From Candidatus Zixiibacteriota bacterium (GTDB taxonomy: Bacteria; Zixibacteria; MSB-5A5; SM23-73-2): a stretch of DNA of 23,761 bases. Below, piece by piece: positions 7,520-14,858 of this stretch (its first letter is position 1; each line of letters opens with the position of its first letter). The translations under genes were made by a program, and so were the position numbers. The notes under the pieces are model-generated. The model made no database searches, was not told the origin of the DNA, and worked only from the letters and a program-made list of their open reading frames with translations. The DNA lies in the NCBI GenBank assembly GCA_030615745.1, contig JAUWYR010000040.1, forward strand, positions 1-23,761, written 5' to 3'.

Positions 7520-7678
7520 GAGATAGAATAAATAATTTTTTTCTTCGGTCGTACTCTTATTTTCTTTCTGTGGATAATATAAAAAGCAAGAAAGTTTTGT
7601 CAATTAAAATGAAATTGGGGTAATGTCAGAAATTTCATGTAAATTTATTTAAGGGTAATATCTCTATTTTATTTTTAA

Positions 7679-7780
7679 TTACGTTTCTGAGCTTATGCAA
7701 ATAGTAGCCTGGCTTGCCCGACCAGTGAATTCTCCCCTCCTCTCCATTATATCTTTAACCGTAAACCATATCTGTCGCAT
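7679..7780 (-). CDS. Possible 33-residue protein with consensus ribosome-binding site
   Basis: On the minus strand a full AAGGAGGT Shine-Dalgarno lies 7 bases before ATG at 7780. The frame reads MRQIWFTVKDIMERRGEF at the start, ends ISSET, and stops with TAA at 7679. The Shine-Dalgarno is among the best in the window, which argues for translation. I do not recognise the product: it is basic to neutral, without a membrane helix or signal peptide. It could be a real small protein, a leader peptide, or the surviving start of a lost gene. Nothing in the next 280 bp continues it. Confidence 0.35.
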   Translation of the reverse strand: MRQIWFTVKDIMERRGEFTGRASQATICISSET

Positions 7781-7903
7781 AGGTTGTACCTCCTTCCTTC
7801 AAGTTTATGCCTTTCTAAGGAGATATACCCTATCACTTTTTATGCAATCACAAATTTACATAAGATTTACTACCAATTGCATTGACATCCTCGTAGAAAT
7901 TTG

Positions 7904-7931
7904 TTGACAAAACTTTGTTAAATTTTATATT
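7904..7931 (+). promoter_or_regulatory. Sigma-70-type promoter for the uptake operon
   Basis: A consensus -35 TTGACA (7904-7909) is followed after 16 bases by TATATT (7926-7931); an overlapping TATTAT at 7928-7933 gives an 18-base spacer. It lies about 60 bp before the start of the substrate-binding protein gene. No convincing Fur-type operator could be read around it. Confidence 0.55.
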
Positions 7932-7992
7932 ATATAAAAGATTCCGTTTATGCCAATATATTGAGATTATCTACTTTTTCAAAGGAGCTTTT

Positions 7993-9009
7993 ATGAAACT
8001 AAAAATTTCCACTTTATTATTATTTATACTTATATTACCTCTACTTCTAACCTGTTCCACTGAAAAGAAAGATATCGTGGTGATCTATACCTCGTTAGAT
8101 CAAATCTTCTCTGAGCCGATATTAAAAGAATTCGAGTCAAAAACTAAGATAAAGGTGAAAGCAGTCTATGATACCGAGGCAGCCAAAACCACTGGTTTAG
8201 TCAATCGTCTGATTGCTGAAAAAAGTAATCCACAAGCTGATGTCTTTTGGAATTCCGAGGTAGGGCGAACTATAATTTTAAAGAGGAAAGGGGTTTTGGC
8301 TCCTTATAGATCTCCATCGGCAAAAGATTTACCAGACCAATTTAAAGACAAGGAGGGTTATTGGGTAGGGTTTGCGGCTCGCGCCAGGATTCTTATTTAT
8401 AATTCCAATCTGGTCAAACCCGAAGATGTGCCCAAGTCAATTTTTGAGCTGACTCAGCCCAAATGGAAAGAGAAAGTAGCTTTAGCTAATCCACTCTTTG
8501 GCACCACTGCTACTCATACGGCAGCTTTGTTTTTAGCACTTGGTGATGAAAGAGCAAAAGAATTCTTTGAAAATTTGAAAGAAAATAAAGTAGTTATAGT
8601 GCCCGGTAATTCAACCTCAAAGGACAGGGTCAGTGAAGGAGAGTTAATGATCGGCTTCACCGATACAGACGATGCTAACATAGCTATCCAGGCAGGGAAA
8701 CCTGTAGGAATTATTTATCCTGACAAGGATGGAATAGGTACTTTACTGATTCCCAATACAGTAGCACTGATCAAGAATGGTCCAAATCCGGAGAATGGAA
8801 AGAAGCTCATAGATTTCCTGCTAAGTGAGGAGGTCGAGAGCAAGTTAGCCTTTTCCAAATCTATTCAGATTCCTTTAAGGGAAGATGTCAAAAGGCCGTC
8901 CCATATTCCGAGCTATAAATCGATAAAAACCATGACAACAGATTTTGAAAAAATTGCAGAACAAATGGAGAAAACCGCTCCATATCTGCAAAAGTTATTT
9001 ATTGAATAA
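7993..9009 (+). CDS. ABC transporter substrate-binding lipoprotein, AfuA/FbpA family (COG1840)
   Basis: 338 residues. The N-terminus is a lipoprotein-like signal, LPLLLTCST, with Cys21; Thr before the Cys is unusual but tolerated. The mature protein starts DIVVIYTSLDQ and continues with the family blocks ADVFWNSE, GYWVGFAARARILIYN and PKWKEKVALANP. It should capture a solute outside the inner membrane for the permease encoded downstream. Classical ferric-binding members use a Tyr pair in the second half; here the equivalent stretch reads GFTDTDDANIA, without tyrosines, so the ligand may not be naked ferric iron. I chose ATG 7993 because AAAGGAG lies 5 bases upstream; an in-frame TTG at 7915 falls between the promoter elements. 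Confidence 0.88.
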   Translation: MKLKISTLLLFILILPLLLTCSTEKKDIVVIYTSLDQIFSEPILKEFESKTKIKVKAVYDTEAAKTTGLVNRLIAEKSNPQADVFWNSEVGRTIILKRKGVLAPYRSPSAKDLPDQFKDKEGYWVGFAARARILIYNSNLVKPEDVPKSIFELTQPKWKEKVALANPLFGTTATHTAALFLALGDERAKEFFENLKENKVVIVPGNSTSKDRVSEGELMIGFTDTDDANIAIQAGKPVGIIYPDKDGIGTLLIPNTVALIKNGPNPENGKKLIDFLLSEEVESKLAFSKSIQIPLREDVKRPSHIPSYKSIKTMTTDFEKIAEQMEKTAPYLQKLFIE

Positions 9010-9112
9010 AATTATGAAAGGAGGAAGTGCAAGAAAATTTAAATTTGCTGTTTAAGTAGAGTTTGGAGAATAGTATAATTTTCGACCGTAAACCCAAAGG
9101 AGAAAGGGTAAA

Positions 9113-11302
9113 ATGAAAAACAAAGCAGTTCTTTTGCTGGTCTTATCTCTCTTTGTCGTGTTGACTTTCCCAAGCTTAACCTGGGCAGTTGATACAAAAT
9201 TGCCTTCAGAAGGAGAGTTTAACAACGAAGAGGAGGGAGAAAAAGTCTATATTTTAGAACCAATAATAGTCACTGCAACCCGAACCGAAAGAGAAGTGTT
9301 TAATATTCCCAAAGCTGTGACCTTGGTAGAGACACGTGAGATAGGTAGAAAAAATAATCTTTCAGTATTAGATGGGTTAAATGACAAGATAGGAATTTGG
9401 GTTGAGAAGAGAACCACTACAACAAGTGATCTGGTAATAAGAGGTATGTCCGGTTTCAATATCTTAGCATTAATAGATGGCAACACTTTAAGTACCTTAT
9501 GGGGTGAAGGAGGAGTAGCCGGTGATGATATGTATGGAAAAGTTGACGCTGATAACGTTGAGCGCATAGAGGTGGTCAAAGGTCCTACTTCTGTTTTATA
9601 TGGATCCAACGCTTTGGCTGGGGTTATAAACTTTATTACAAAATCTTCACCATATGATTTCACCGAGGAAGGGACCAGACTTGGTGCACTGACCAAACTT
9701 TCCTTCGCAAGTGCAGCCAGAGAAAAGAGAATAAGAACTGAGGTTTATGGGGCTACTCCAAATTTTAGATTTATTGTAGGCACCTCCTATCGAGATGTGG
9801 AAGATGCGAGAGGAGGAAGAGGCATAGGTTTACAAGTTCCAACCAGTGGTGAGGAGTTAAATTGGGACTTTAAAGTGGAATTTCGCCCTAAGTTGTCACA
9901 TACACTCGAATTTTCCTTTCAGAATATAAACAGGGACGAGTTGTATCGGTTCTATCGCCCCACCCAGACCAATTTTAATGATAGAACAGGAGCATCCCTC
10001 AAATATAAGGGCTCAAGGATTTTTTCCTCCACTGATAAATTGAATTTCACCCTTTATTATCAGTATAAAAAAGATACCAGAAAATGGTTCGAAACAATAG
10101 AAAAAATCAAAGAAAAAGAAACGGGTTGGGCAATCACCAAAACCTACTGCTCGGACCTACAATGGAGCAATCTTTTTAAAGGGAATCATCTGTTTACCTC
10201 TGGAGTTCATTTTGAACTGGATGATGGAGAAGACCCTGATGATGAGCAGTTTACCCACAGAACGGAAACTGGCACAAGAAAAGATGCGCCCGATTCCTAC
10301 TGGACAAACTATGCTCTATACCTCCAGGACGAATGGAATCTTTCCTCCCGTTTACAAATCACTCTGGGAGCAAGATGGGACAGATTTAATTTTGAATCAA
10401 GATTGGATTCTTTGTATCAACCCCTTGGTGATGTTGATCCTTCTATTGATAAAATAAACGAGAGTGAGGATGCTCTGACTGGAGGAGTGGGTATATTATA
10501 TGGTATAACCGATAATATTAATCTTTTCACTAATCTTAGCCGAGGGTTCAGGCAGTATGCGCCGGTATTTGGTATCAAAGAGCATGCCTACGGCATCCAA
10601 GTTCCCAGTGGGCTTTTAGACCCTTCAGTTAGCTTGAACTCTGAGTTTGGAGTTAAATTCAGAAGTAACAGATTGAGAGGAAGCTCGATTATCTATTACA
10701 CTGATTTGAGAGATTTACCGGTTGTCCTTCCTGGAACTTTTCAGGGTAAAGATTGGTATGATTGGAATAACAACGGTACACCAGATCCAGGAGAGGATGT
10801 TTACGTGACACAAAGCGCTGCAAAAGCATATGTTTATGGAATAGAGATAGAAGGCGAATATAGCATTGGATCAGGCTGGTCTTTTTATGCCGGGTTTAAC
10901 TGGAACTATGGAAAGGATATAACAAATGATGAACCGCTGAGACACACGGTGCCTGCATGGGGGCTTGTCAAGTTAATATGGGATGAGCCTGAAACCCATA
11001 AGATCTGGTTGGAGCTTACAGCAGAAATGGCAAGTAGTTTCGATAGAATTCCCTCGGATCGGATTTATAAGGACCCGGGATACCGAGTGGACCCACAGGA
11101 TATGAATTCTCCGCTCATAGGACCTAACGGAGAGGTTCCGGGTTGGATCATATTCAATTTAAGAGGAGAATACCTTTTGAACAAAAATGTTAGGATAAAT
11201 TTTGCAGTTGAAAACTTCACCAACGAGGCTTACAGAAGAGTGCACAGCAGATGGGATGCGCTGGGAGTCAATTTTATTTTAGGGCTAACGTTTACAATTT
11301 AG
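9113..11302 (+). CDS. TonB-dependent outer-membrane receptor
   Basis: 729 residues, typical length. Residues 1-25 form a signal peptide ending LTWA. A TonB-box-like segment, EPIIVTATR, lies at 49-57, followed by the plug domain (about 60-175) with DLVIRGMSGFNILALIDG, RIEVVKGPTSVLYGSNA and GVINFITK. The remainder is a beta-barrel rich in alternating aromatics, ending LGVNFILGLTFTI. It imports a large or scarce ligand through the outer membrane using TonB/ExbB/ExbD energy; those partners are not encoded here. AAAGGAGAAAGGG directly precedes the ATG. Its position between a binding protein and a permease implies that one substrate is handled across both membranes. Iron-siderophore, haem, cobalamin or another metal complex are all possible. 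Confidence 0.92.
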   Translation: MKNKAVLLLVLSLFVVLTFPSLTWAVDTKLPSEGEFNNEEEGEKVYILEPIIVTATRTEREVFNIPKAVTLVETREIGRKNNLSVLDGLNDKIGIWVEKRTTTTSDLVIRGMSGFNILALIDGNTLSTLWGEGGVAGDDMYGKVDADNVERIEVVKGPTSVLYGSNALAGVINFITKSSPYDFTEEGTRLGALTKLSFASAAREKRIRTEVYGATPNFRFIVGTSYRDVEDARGGRGIGLQVPTSGEELNWDFKVEFRPKLSHTLEFSFQNINRDELYRFYRPTQTNFNDRTGASLKYKGSRIFSSTDKLNFTLYYQYKKDTRKWFETIEKIKEKETGWAITKTYCSDLQWSNLFKGNHLFTSGVHFELDDGEDPDDEQFTHRTETGTRKDAPDSYWTNYALYLQDEWNLSSRLQITLGARWDRFNFESRLDSLYQPLGDVDPSIDKINESEDALTGGVGILYGITDNINLFTNLSRGFRQYAPVFGIKEHAYGIQVPSGLLDPSVSLNSEFGVKFRSNRLRGSSIIYYTDLRDLPVVLPGTFQGKDWYDWNNNGTPDPGEDVYVTQSAAKAYVYGIEIEGEYSIGSGWSFYAGFNWNYGKDITNDEPLRHTVPAWGLVKLIWDEPETHKIWLELTAEMASSFDRIPSDRIYKDPGYRVDPQDMNSPLIGPNGEVPGWIIFNLRGEYLLNKNVRINFAVENFTNEAYRRVHSRWDALGVNFILGLTFTI

Positions 11303-11330
11303 GGCCACTATCTTAGTTAAGGTAGTTAGC

Positions 11331-11354
11331 AAAGATCAATATTTTTTAAAGTAA
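11331..11354 (+). repeat. 24-bp direct repeat, copy 1
   Basis: Identical to 11448-11471. The preceding bases are also similar (GTTAGC here, GTAAGCA before copy 2), extending the likeness to about 30 bp. The two copies bracket a structured segment of about 93 bp. Confidence 0.85.
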
Positions 11355-11358
11355 TGCT

Positions 11359-11431
11359 CCGGCTGGATGTTATGCGTATGCATTCATACGAATCATTCAG
11401 CCGGACCGGAAGACGGATGATAACATCCGTC
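11359..11431 (+). promoter_or_regulatory. Structured insert with two stem-loops between receptor and permease genes
   Basis: The first hairpin has outer stem CCGGCTG/CAGCCGG (11359-11365 with 11398-11404) and inner stem CGTATG-CATT-CATACG (11375-11390). The second is a perfect 8-bp stem with a 4-base loop, GACGGATG-ATAA-CATCCGTC (11412-11431). GGATGTTAT in the first can also pair with ATAACATCC in the second, so alternative folds exist. No T-run follows. Position inside the operon suggests an mRNA-processing or stability element that sets receptor expression apart from the inner-membrane genes, or an inserted palindromic repeat. Confidence 0.6.
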
Positions 11432-11447
11432 CAAGAGCAAGTAAGCA

Positions 11448-11471
11448 AAAGATCAATATTTTTTAAAGTAA
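11448..11471 (+). repeat. 24-bp direct repeat, copy 2
   Basis: Exact copy of 11331-11354. It ends only 4 bases before the permease ATG at 11476, so it occupies the place where a ribosome-binding site would be expected; none is evident in it. Confidence 0.85.
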
Positions 11472-11475
11472 AAAG

Positions 11476-13074
11476 ATGCATAATAGACTTGTTTACATCG
11501 TAGCTTTAGCCCTATTTTGCATTATTGTGCTTGCTCCCATCCTGTCAATGTTTCTCGATTCATTTATGGTCGAGGGGAAACCTTCGTTGAGTAATTATTC
11601 AGAAGTCCTGAAGGAAAAAAGACAAATAGGATTATTGGTAAACAGCTTAATTCTCGCAATTGGAACCACTTTTTTCTGCCTTCTGATAGGGGTCCCTTTA
11701 GGTTTTTTGATCAATCGAACCAATATCCACCTTAGGAATCACTTCAGTTATCTTTTCTTAGCTCCATTGGTAATTCCACCTTACATAAGCACAATTGCCT
11801 GGATTCACCTTTTAGGAAGTAAGGGGATTCTTAATATCTATTTGATGAAGCTTTTTTCGGTGACCGAACCTTTTTTCACCATTTATGGATTCTTAGGTTC
11901 AATTTTTGTATTAACCCTTTCCTACTTTCCCTTTGTTACTTTGCTTACTATCACCGGGTTAAAATCCTTTGATAGAAGATTGGAAGAGGCAGCTGAAATC
12001 AGCCATGGTAGCTGGGATATAATGAAGAAAATAACTCTCCCTTTGATTTATCCCTATATTTTTTCGGCTGCTATTTTCGTCTTCATATTTTCAATCTCGA
12101 ATTATAGCGTACCTGACCTTCTACGAGTAAATGTTTATCCGGTAGAGATTTTTATTCAGTTTAGCGCTTACTATAACCATGCAAAAGCTACTGCTTTGTC
12201 CATTCCGTTGATTTTGATATTATTTTTCTTGATTGCATTGCAGAGACGCTATATGGGCAACAAATCGTATGTAACTGTTGAGACGAGTTCCAGAGAGGTT
12301 AAAGTTAGGGATCTGGGATGGTGGAAAGGAATAGCTTTTGCTTTTGTGCTCTTGATTATTTTTCTATCTGTTTTGGTACCGATATCAGACCTCATTTTCA
12401 CCTCCAGATCTATTAACGCATATGTAGTGGCATTTAAGACAGCCCATCCACAGATTATTAACAGCTTCATTCTGGCTTTTTCAGCAGCAACTGTTATGGT
12501 GATTTTAGCTTTTATAGTTTCTTATATTACCGAGAGGGCAAAGAAGGTTTTAAAAGGGAGCTTAGATTTTGTTTCCCTTTTGCCTTTTGCTATCCCTGCT
12601 ACTATTTTCGGTATTGGATTGACAGCAACTTGGAACACTCCCTCGACAAAATTTATATATGGGACTTCGTTAATCATAATATTTGGATACGTGGCCAGGT
12701 TCATACCTTTCGTCATTAGAACAATTGGCTCCAACATCAAACAGATAAAAGTGGGATTAGAAGAAGCGGCGCTAATATCTGAACCATCTTGGGCAAAAAG
12801 AATCTTAAAAGTGGTCGCTCCTCTTTCCAAGTCGGGAATCTTAGCTGGATGGGGAATAGCCTTTGTTCTCTCCATGGGAGAGTTAGCTGTTACTCTTTTA
12901 GTTACCCCGGCTGGAGAAGCCACCCTGCCTATAAGAATTTATACCCTTATGCATTATGGAGCCCAACAATTAGTAGCTGCGTTATGTATCATATTGGTCT
13001 GTGTAACCCTCCTTCCGATCATATCCATTGTTCTGATCGGAAGGTTAAGTCGAGTCCAGATCGCAATTAAATAA
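11476..13074 (+). CDS. ABC transporter permease, fused two-domain FbpB type
   Basis: 532 residues with about 12 membrane helices, made of two homologous binding-protein-dependent permease domains fused in one chain, as in ferric FbpB. Each half has its EAA loop that contacts the ATPase: EEAAEISHGSWDIMKKITLP around 173-192 and EEAALISEPSWAKRILKVV around 427-445. It forms the complete inner-membrane channel without a second permease. ATG at 11476 gives the expected short N-terminus before the first helix, but no Shine-Dalgarno is visible, so it may rely on upstream translation or RNA structure. The ATPase gene follows after 12 bases. Confidence 0.92.
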   Translation: MHNRLVYIVALALFCIIVLAPILSMFLDSFMVEGKPSLSNYSEVLKEKRQIGLLVNSLILAIGTTFFCLLIGVPLGFLINRTNIHLRNHFSYLFLAPLVIPPYISTIAWIHLLGSKGILNIYLMKLFSVTEPFFTIYGFLGSIFVLTLSYFPFVTLLTITGLKSFDRRLEEAAEISHGSWDIMKKITLPLIYPYIFSAAIFVFIFSISNYSVPDLLRVNVYPVEIFIQFSAYYNHAKATALSIPLILILFFLIALQRRYMGNKSYVTVETSSREVKVRDLGWWKGIAFAFVLLIIFLSVLVPISDLIFTSRSINAYVVAFKTAHPQIINSFILAFSAATVMVILAFIVSYITERAKKVLKGSLDFVSLLPFAIPATIFGIGLTATWNTPSTKFIYGTSLIIIFGYVARFIPFVIRTIGSNIKQIKVGLEEAALISEPSWAKRILKVVAPLSKSGILAGWGIAFVLSMGELAVTLLVTPAGEATLPIRIYTLMHYGAQQLVAALCIILVCVTLLPIISIVLIGRLSRVQIAIK

Positions 13075-13086
13075 TGAGGAGAGCCT

Positions 13087-13836
13087 TTGCTAAAGATAAA
13101 AGAACTTACCAAAAAGTTTGACAGTCTGGTGGCAGTCAACAGAGTTTCCTTGGATTGCAAAAAGGGTGAAACCCTAACTGTGCTTGGACCTTCAGGATGT
13201 GGCAAGACTACTTTATTGCGGCTGGTAGCAGGCTTTGAAAAGCCGGATCAGGGCGAAATCCTTTTAAATGGCGAAGTTGTTAGTCAACCGAATAAAATAA
13301 TAGCGCCAAACAAAAGGGATTTGGGTATGATATTTCAGGATTTAGCCCTCTGGCCTCACATGACTGTAGAGCAGAACATCGAATTCAGCTTGAGGTCAAA
13401 AAGAATGAACAAAACTGAAAGAAAAAAAGAAGTTAAAGAGATTTTGGAAAAAATTAATTTAGAAGGATTCGAGAAAAGATATCCAAACAAGCTCTCTGGT
13501 GGAGAACAACAAAGAGTTGCTTTAGCCCGAAGTCTGGTTTCAAAACCGAAACTATTGCTGATGGATGAGCCCTTAAGTAGCCTGGATTCTATACTAAAAG
13601 GAGAACTCATCCAGTTGCTCACTTCTTTAAAAGATCAACTTGAATTGACAATGGTTTATGTCACTCATGATCAAGAGGAAGCAAAAAGCGTAGCTGACAG
13701 AATTGCAGTGATGAACTGCGGGAGAATTGAACAAGTCGGCACTCTCGAAGAGATAAGGTCCGATCCAACAAACAAATTAGTGAAAGATTTTCTTAATATT
13801 CATACAAAACCAAGATCTTTCAGATTGGAGGGTTGA
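13087..13836 (+). CDS. ABC transporter ATP-binding protein, FbpC/PotA-like
   Basis: 249 residues. All nucleotide-binding motifs are intact: Walker A GPSGCGKTT (34-42), Q-loop MIFQDLALWPH (81-91), signature LSGGEQQ (136-142), Walker B LLLMDEP (156-162) and the switch His in VTHDQEEA (about 194). It powers the fused permease. It is shorter than typical FbpC proteins of about 350 residues because the C-terminal TOBE regulatory domain is missing, so ligand feedback through that domain is not expected. TTG at 13087 is the start, with GAGGAG upstream. The last codons carry the ribosome-binding site (GGAGGG) of the next gene. Confidence 0.93.
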   Translation: MLKIKELTKKFDSLVAVNRVSLDCKKGETLTVLGPSGCGKTTLLRLVAGFEKPDQGEILLNGEVVSQPNKIIAPNKRDLGMIFQDLALWPHMTVEQNIEFSLRSKRMNKTERKKEVKEILEKINLEGFEKRYPNKLSGGEQQRVALARSLVSKPKLLLMDEPLSSLDSILKGELIQLLTSLKDQLELTMVYVTHDQEEAKSVADRIAVMNCGRIEQVGTLEEIRSDPTNKLVKDFLNIHTKPRSFRLEG

Positions 13837-13837
13837 T

Positions 13838-14380
13838 ATGCAAAGATTCTTTATACTTTTTTTAGGTTGTTTGTTTTTTCTAACACTATCCATTTCAAAT
13901 GCTGAAGAATGTCACCTTTACTCTACCTGGGATTCGATGGAAACTGATAAACTCGCCTCAGCTTGGTTAATAAAAAGATTTGTAGATGAAAAGGCGGAGT
14001 TTAAATTCTATCCAGTAGGTGAGTTGATTTCAGAGGGAGTTCCTTTTGATACGCCCGATGCAGAATTGAGACGCTATCGTAATATGTCGACTTTTGAAGC
14101 CATATTGAAAAAATATCAGATTGAAGATAAATGTTTAACAAAAATCGCTGTGGTAACGCATTTCTTGGAGATAATTTCCTGGCGAAAAAAAATGAAAGGG
14201 GAACACAAAAAGATAGATGAGACTATTAAAAAAATAATAAAGTCTTCTGAATCCAAAGAGGAGTGTTTAGAAAAAAGTATTGCATTTTTTGACAACTATT
14301 ACGATAGTCTAAAAACAGCCGAAGAAGATAAAGAAAAACCAGAAGAAGAGAAAGAAGAAAAAGACAAATCTAAGAGTTAA
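13838..14380 (+). CDS. Exported protein resembling the ChrB C-terminal (chromate resistance) domain
   Basis: 180 residues. Residues 1-22 form a signal peptide ending SISNA. Residues about 28-115 resemble the C-terminal domain of ChrB: DKLASAWLIKRFVD (37-50), AEFKFYPVGE, VPFDTPDAELRRYRNMSTFE (68-87) and KKYQIEDKCL. In ChrB the equivalent reads roughly DRxACPWLIRRFID...PFDVP. The C-terminal tail (about 155-180) is a highly charged Glu/Lys stretch. It starts one base after the ATPase stop, so it belongs to the uptake operon. Known ChrB proteins are cytosolic and linked to chromate sensing or resistance; here the domain stands alone and is exported, suggesting a periplasmic role in handling the transported metal or oxyanion. 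The exact job is unknown. Confidence 0.72.
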   Translation: MQRFFILFLGCLFFLTLSISNAEECHLYSTWDSMETDKLASAWLIKRFVDEKAEFKFYPVGELISEGVPFDTPDAELRRYRNMSTFEAILKKYQIEDKCLTKIAVVTHFLEIISWRKKMKGEHKKIDETIKKIIKSSESKEECLEKSIAFFDNYYDSLKTAEEDKEKPEEEKEEKDKSKS

Positions 14381-14437
14381 TATCAAAAAGAGATTGAACC
14401 ATTTTCCCTTATTTTTTTATTGTTCTTTTTTGTTTAA

Positions 14438-14797
14438 ATTGACTCAGAGCGAACACGCAAGTCCTGCTCGAAGATTACCTTTATCGCAAATATTGATGGT
14501 GATGGAGATTTTTTCATAATTAACGACTGTTGCACAAGATTGGAGCGTTTGCCGAAAACCCCTTGTGACGAAAAATCGCCCTCTTTTTCGCCTGACTGAA
14601 AGCAAATAGTGTATGGTGTCAATGACGGAAATGTCTTAGACGAGAATGTCTTTATCCATAGCCAAAATCCAAACCTCCCCATGAGTGAATACAATCTAGG
14701 TGACTCGCTCAGGTATGAAAAAATAGTAACCTGGGAGAAAATATCAGAGGTAAACTTAAGACAAAGGAGAATCAGTGGCATTTGCCACCGAGAATAA
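14438..14797 (+). pseudogene. Possible decayed coding remnant in the convergent intergenic region
   Basis: The gene-free interval 14381-14858 contains a 120-codon plus-strand frame broken once by TGA at 14597-14599. The first part includes IANIDGDGDFFIIND, the second YGVNDGNVLDENVFIHSQ; both look protein-like. A 115-codon frame is also open on the minus strand (14434-14781). Neither has a good ribosome-binding site and I recognise no family. A degraded gene is the simplest reading; chance cannot be excluded. Confidence 0.22.
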
Positions 14798-14858
14798 ACC
14801 TTTTACAAGACTTTGGGATGCCAGTGGTTAGAAAACTTCTTTTTTCTCTGATGAATCA

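Noticed and set aside
7842-7907. Plus-strand frame after an AAGGAGATATACC-like sequence
   Set aside because: The Shine-Dalgarno lies too far from the nearest ATG, and the frame overlaps the promoter of the uptake operon.
9014-9055. 13-residue frame with an adjacent AAAGGAGG between the binding-protein and receptor genes
   Set aside because: The purine-rich motif lies inside the tiny frame, not before it; spacing for the alternative GTG is only two bases. Probably chance.
9247-9696. 149-codon frame antisense to the TonB receptor
   Set aside because: It is a shadow of a clearly coding strand with plug-domain motifs.
14434-14781. 115-codon minus-strand frame
   Set aside because: No good ribosome-binding site and no recognisable domain; it competes with an equally open plus-strand frame.
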